Of a DNA stretch of 64,000 nucleotides, positions 58,861 to 64,000 are shown piece after piece. Origin of the DNA: Liolophura sinensis (lineage: Eukaryota > Mollusca > Polyplacophora > Chitonida > Chitonidae); assembly GCF_032854445.1 (NCBI RefSeq), contig NC_088307.1, positions 3,598,001-3,662,000 of the forward strand, read 5' to 3'. The notes beneath the pieces were generated by a model, which worked only from the letters and a program-made list of their open reading frames with translations, was not told the DNA's origin and did not search any database. The first letter of the stretch is position 1. Each line of letters opens with the position of its first letter. The position numbers and the translations under genes were made by a program.

Positions 58861-60057
58861 GCGAGACATTACCATATATAGAACATAAAGAATAAATTGA
58901 AGAACATAAAGAGCATGAAAAATCTTTAAATTCATAATACATTACCTCGATTTATGCTAGCAGGAGAGATTGGTGTGGATAGCATGGTGCGCAATGATAT
59001 TTTCCAATACAACTATATCGGACTGGTTCCGAGTGAATGACCTTTCCCCCAAGAATTCACTATAAAACTAGATAAAACTAGGCCGAGAATGACAGGTACA
59101 TGTGTTTCCAAATACTACAAGAAAAAATATTTAACATGGCATTATTCGTTGCAATCAAATCCATCAGAGTAACCAGAAATCAAAGATACATTTTTGAAAG
59201 TTGACTTTGAGAGGAGGAGTTCAGCACAGAACCTATATGTTTTTCATGAATGCAAACATCACAGATGTACGTACATGTATAAGATACAATAGGTCATCAG
59301 ACAAACTAATCTACATGCAAGAACTTTACCTATGTTGAAAAGACACGTGTTATATTTTTAAAATAGTTTGAATGAACAGCATATATTTATGCAGTCGTCT
59401 CTCCATACACATGTCCGCTAAACTTATAGTTCACACGCTGAATGTAACAAATATATCCCCAAACACTTCGATATCGACTGCAAGTTGTGTAAAATTGAAT
59501 CAGTTTAAGATCCAACGGATGTCTAAAGATCAAATCATAGTTTGTGCATAGTTTCCAGAAATACAAGAGATTTTTTTTCTGTCAACCTCAACAAAATTGC
59601 TGTGCAGTATATAAATTGACATTTGCAGAGATATTTATTAATAACGTGTATATTACATGTATTATAACAATTACTATATTCCCACAGCACTAGAGAAAAT
59701 TGAGAACAAACCGTACCTCATTTTGACATATCTTTAAGTGGGTTACGTTTGGGTAATAAAATTAATAATGAATATTTCAAGGTCGAGCGCTAAGTCATAT
59801 TACCATAACGCCCTGCCATCATATTCACAAAATATTACACATTTCAACATATCCTAGTGGTGCATGGGTGAGCGTAATTCTGCGATTCATGCAGGCCATG
59901 CTTATGTCACGTCAATGAAATGCGCCGAGCTAAAATCTTATTCCCATAAGATGAAACCAAACATTCCCATTTCTGTAAGGAAAACAGGACACCTGAGACA
60001 CAAATTGCTAAAACTGTGCGGTATAATTTGATGCCATAATTGGTTTACAGCTTCTAC
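58861..60057. other. AT-rich DNA, no gene seen
   Basis: No ORF with recognisable features. If the 60-61 kb exons and the SPRY exons belong to one minus-strand gene, this would be intron. Confidence 0.4.
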
Positions 60058-61203
60058 CATTAAGAAGTCCATACGTCCAACACGTCCATACCATGTAATG
60101 AGTAAATAATGGGGATCTGAAAGGCAGAGGGCAATACAACTTATCTCCTCCCTTGACAAGAGTTCACTCGTGGACTCGTCGTAAATTTCAATCTTGTTTA
60201 CATTAGCGCCAGGATTAAGGTTATGGTCTGGTGTTCGGCATCTAGGGAGGCGATCAGCTTTCAGGCGATCCCTCTGTTCACATCAGAAATATATCCATAC
60301 AAAAACAATTGTATAGTTAAAATGAAACATTTAACATTTATGTTATTATGATTGTGCATTTTTTATGAGAAACAATGTCACATGTAGAGCTTCGCAAAAT
60401 GTCTCCTCCTTATTAAGTACGCTGCGCTGTATTAATATTAATCAGAGTTCTTATTCCTGCAGTCTATTGACTCAGCAGGCAAAACTTCCAAGAAAGCAAT
60501 TCCGAAGTCATTCATACACTTCTGCAAAGATATCCAGATTTGGCGTGAAAACATCGAAGTGTCCGTTGACGTGTATGTGAACTGCCAAAGGCTGACTGAT
60601 CCACAGTCAAAATAAATTGTGGAGAGCCACAAACAGCAGATAATGTCTGAGCTTCACTATCTGCGCAAGTCTAGCAAACCAGCAACAGACCATTGCGTGG
60701 TGTCTCCTCAGGGCGCAACAGGAGAAGAGCAAGAATTGGGATTACCTCTGTCGATTCTGTCGAGCTTTATACGTTAATGCCTCTATAGTAAACTTTCTCA
60801 ATAAATCTCTTACGTCCGGTGTGAAGACGCAATGACTGACAGGCTGTTTCAACAAGGCAGAAATTATTGTAAATTAACATCCACAAAGGAAACTAATGTG
60901 AAAAATTATTTCTGTCTATATATAGGTTCATCCAGAAATAATTTCAGGTCTGTTTCTTGAATAAGCTGGAACCGTTGGCCACGGAGGCCATTTTCAGTTG
61001 GTTACCCACACAGCCTGTCTTGCAGTTGTGGTCACGTAATTCGAACAATACAACTTCCGAGCCGAGCGACCTCGGTCGCGTTCTTCTTCAGTAAGCTCGT
61101 CGATATCGAACCAACAATGTAAAAACAGTTGATACTCTACATTATCATTTCTGAGTGGTTTGAGACGCGATTTATTTAGTAAGTGTTCTTGATGGGTGTG
61201 CAT
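60058..61203 (-). CDS. Unrecognised protein, three phase-compatible exons (partial)
   Basis: Proposed exons 61006-61203, 60520-60591 and 60058-60273, all whole codons with GT/AG borders. They join to 162 residues without a stop. The first exon begins at an ATG (61203) and contains the acidic 'FDIDELTEEERDRGRSARKL'; the second reads 'PLAVHIHVNGHFDVFTPNLD'; the third contains 'NKIEIYDESTSELLSREEIS' followed by 'CIALCLSDPHYLLITWYGR'. The last piece has the strand pattern of a beta-propeller blade (WD or NHL type), which is only a suggestion. Composition differs from the AT-rich flanks. The 3' end is unknown; the SPRY exons lie 5 kb downstream on the same strand and could belong to it, but nothing links them. 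Confidence 0.45.
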
Positions 61204-61209
61204 GCAGTA

Positions 61210-62720
61210 GTTTATGATGAACGTTGGAACATGTTACATGGTTCAGTTTACCCGCCCCTTGTAGCCGACCCTTGGGTAATCCTGTCTATATACTTAGCCG
61301 GTCTGTCATTCTGGCCTCGTTTGCGTGCTAATGTTTTGTTCTGTAAACTGCATTTCGGACACTTTTCTGTAGGGTTATCTCCATAGAGGATCAATCCGTA
61401 AAAATAGTTTCCAAGTTCTGGCTTTCGTTCTAACTAGGTGACAGAAATTTTAGTACCATATGGGTCCATACTAATTTCTCAAGGTACTGAAACAATCTAA
61501 ACTTTGGAACGTCTAATATGGGTGGCCAAAATTAAGTTCTATCCAAGCTTACATCAGGTCATGTCATGTATGTGTATGTGAGATTAATCTAACATGGGCG
61601 AGATTGTCTATATTCGCCTAATAGGTAACATATGGGTAGGCCCTATTAATTGTGGTTAACAGTGTATGAGTGTTCTTTATTAAGGTATACCAATATGCAC
61701 ATAATGTACACCTATTCGCGTGGGAGACATTGATTATGTTTTACTTAGGTCCAGTTATATACTCTGCCCATGTACGCGTGTCTTTTGTAGATTCATAATG
61801 ACGGATATTTTCATGGTTATGGGTGATTTTGTTTCTTGTTTTGTTTTTGAGTGGTTTAGTCTAATTTGGTATAGGTCACAATCAGTGTAGTTATAGTATA
61901 TGGGGATGCATTATGTATCATTATAATCCATCAGGTGAATTGTGGAGTCAGCCTAATGGTTTTCATTAATACTTGCAAGTCCAGTGTATTTTAAATATAA
62001 GATTGCCTTTGTGTATGAAAAATATAAGAAATGGAAATAACAACCTCAACTGATTTGTCGTAGCAAATTGTTTTCATCGTCTAGATGTACCAGCTATACC
62101 ACTGGACCAGTTTTATTTGTACAGAAGTGTCAAGAACGTGAACAAACAGATATTTCGTTGTATTTTTCGTCAGAGTTGGTACATTTAATGGAGCTATAAT
62201 GGATATGTTGTGTTGAACATATATGCCAATGGCTTTGCGCACACCATTTAATAGAATGTAGCCATAAAACTACAGCCTTCATCATCAATCTACATAGAGA
62301 TTCAGAGATTTGCATTGTCCTCATGCCCTAGAATATCAACCATATACTACACAGCAATGGCAGGACATCTTTGGTTCAAATGGTTCGGATCTGTATGGTG
62401 GTGTTCAGTGCCGTGTGGGCTGTTTCATGTCAGCACTTTGTAGGCGCCGCATGGTGCAGCGCAGTCTAGAACCATGCAGTACTACATATCGCTGAGCCTT
62501 GCCACATCTGCTCACTTCTGTTGTTGTGAGATAAGAGTTGAACACTGCACTACATTATAAGAAACTATTCAAACCTGCTGTCACCCTGATACATAGATTT
62601 GGTTTTAAACTGAATACTTTCCTAAAATTGAAATCTTGTACACAAATTTAACCATACTAATTCCAAAATGGTGGCAGTGGTGGAGGTGTGAAAACGTTCA
62701 GAATGCTAGGTTAAGCCTTC
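61210..62720. other. Intergenic DNA without a recognised gene
   Basis: ORFs of 60-70 codons only, none with family features and no arrays. Confidence 0.45.
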
Positions 62721-62726
62721 TGCTGT

Positions 62727-63250
62727 TTAAAGGAGAAGAAAATTTAAATATCAATCAAATTCCATTGAAAAGAGTATGCTTTTCCTCGCGGGTGCATGCC
62801 ATAAAAATTCTAATATGTACATCAACTTGACAAATTATAAATAAAGTCAGAGCAAAAATCCGCTGAGGGCGACTCCATTTTGCCTGAGTCCTTAAGTCTT
62901 CCGTGTTAGGAGGAGAAATGCCCTCGGAAACCAACGAAGTGCAGTTCGTACATTTCCGGTAGAACTCTTTTTCCCAGAAGGTAGCGAACAGTACAGTTCG
63001 TTTTCCGCTTGACAATAGGGAAACCGGAATGCTGGACGGTTGAGAGGCAACACGACCCCAGCATAAATTACAGGGTGTTAAAGATGGAGGACGCAATGAA
63101 CTCAGCGATTTATGCCAGCTTTGCCGTATTCAGGCTTTACCTGTATTGCGAGGGAAAATCGCAAAATTATGCAGCAGGTACCACCAGGAAGAAGAAAATG
63201 TGCTGTTTTCAGCCTATACTGCCATGTTTTTAGGTTTTCTTCTCCTTTAA
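62727..63250. mobile_element. Short non-autonomous element with about 16-bp inverted ends
   Basis: Left end 'TTAAAGGAGAAGAAAA' at 62727 is mirrored by 'TTTTCTTCTCCTTTAA' ending at 63250. The interior is GC-richer than the flanks and has no long ORF; the 113-codon minus frame at 62755-63096 shows no recognised domain. Flanking duplications are not clear. Confidence 0.55.
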
Positions 63251-63894
63251 GAAATTTAACGGTTTATATAAGGAGACAGTGCAGTAATGTACCATTATCT
63301 TACGTCAAACAACAATTCTTTTGTGTATATAAGGCATTTTATGTTTAAAGTCTTTTATTCTAACATTATGTACCTTCCATGTAGTCATTACTCGATTTAA
63401 CAGTTTTGAGGTGTGGGCAATCACATTTCACGATATTTAACACAATTTATCAGCTTCACACTTATAGAGAGTGTTGACATTCTGACACTTGCGTTTATAT
63501 CGCAAGGATTATAGAATCAACCTGAACGGAAATGTTACCGCACTTAAATTAAAATTATGTACTGAACAGTGTAACAACGACAACATGATTGACCGAGCCG
63601 TTCACATGTGTCTGTGTGAGTGTAAATTCTTTGCTTATCTAAAACGATATTACGTTACCGGCAATAGCCCAGAACACAGTCTTATTCACTGCGCGCGGAA
63701 TTCATTGAAGGACAGGCCCTAATTGGCCAGCAATGTAGGCTACCGGTTATGCTTTTCCACCTGTAGAAGGTGTATATTTAACATCTACGAGATAAATTCA
63801 AGACCCTGCATGATGAATACAATAAGACAAGGCTTATTCAATCTACTATGGTTCAAACATTATCGGTGTATCATATTGGATCACTGGGCGTAAT

Positions 63895-64000
63895 CCTTAT
63901 ATCACGCGCTGTACACTACGCATGCTAGTAATTATTACGCCCCGGGACGCTATGCCTGGTCATAATTTGAATTGTCGTCCCGCACCAGCCCGGGCCATAA
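63895..64000 (-). repeat. GC-rich interspersed repeat Z, copy 2 (cut by window edge)
   Basis: Reverse complement of 58747-58860: 'ATTATTACGCCCCGGGACGC' and 'CGCATGCTAGTAATTATTAC' match the mirrored landmarks there. It continues past the window end. Confidence 0.7.

Overview
Eukaryotic genomic DNA from a lophotrochozoan, most likely a mollusc. Genes are sparse and split by introns with GT/AG borders. Most of the sequence is tandem arrays and interspersed repeats. About two dozen pieces of one tRNA-derived SINE family of molluscan type are present. Nothing looks prokaryotic. The species cannot be named from the sequence alone.

Layout. (1) 1-12.5 kb: the 5' eight exons of NDOR1 on the minus strand. 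They join into 348 uninterrupted codons covering the FMN domain and the start of the FAD domain. The remaining exons must lie beyond coordinate 1, past a 3.57 kb array of 51-bp units. The NDOR1 introns hold 27-bp, 30/60-bp and about 12-bp arrays, several touching splice sites. (2) 15.0-15.9 kb: an intronless TMEM203 gene on the plus strand, head-to-head with NDOR1 as I recall the human arrangement. (3) 16-30 kb: no gene recognised; 58-bp, about 112-bp and 49-bp arrays plus old interspersed repeats. (4) 30.2-49.3 kb: two tandem ABHD14-like alpha/beta-hydrolase genes on the minus strand, each with four coding exons and an upstream non-coding exon. The downstream copy encodes a membrane-anchored protein and the upstream copy a soluble one. 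Their introns carry minisatellites, SINEs and one 200-N gap. (5) 50.5-51.1 kb: a perfectly centred foldback (palindromic) element whose outer arms are the SINE 3' module. (6) 53.2-54.9 kb: the 3' exons of a B30.2/SPRY protein on the minus strand. (7) 60.0-61.2 kb: three phase-compatible minus-strand exons of an unrecognised protein. (8) 62.7-64 kb: a short element with terminal inverted repeats and one end of a further repeat family.

Gene functions. NDOR1 supplies NADPH electrons to cytosolic iron-sulfur cluster assembly. TMEM203 is an ER membrane protein linked to calcium handling. The ABHD14 proteins are small alpha/beta hydrolases. These genes form no pathway; they are neighbours, and only the NDOR1/TMEM203 pairing looks like ancient linkage. 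The most unusual content is non-coding: arrays grown up to splice sites, a dimeric higher-order repeat beside its 30-bp monomers, a SINE with three tRNA-like heads, the foldback element, and a splice donor that is GT in one ABHD14 copy and AC in the other.
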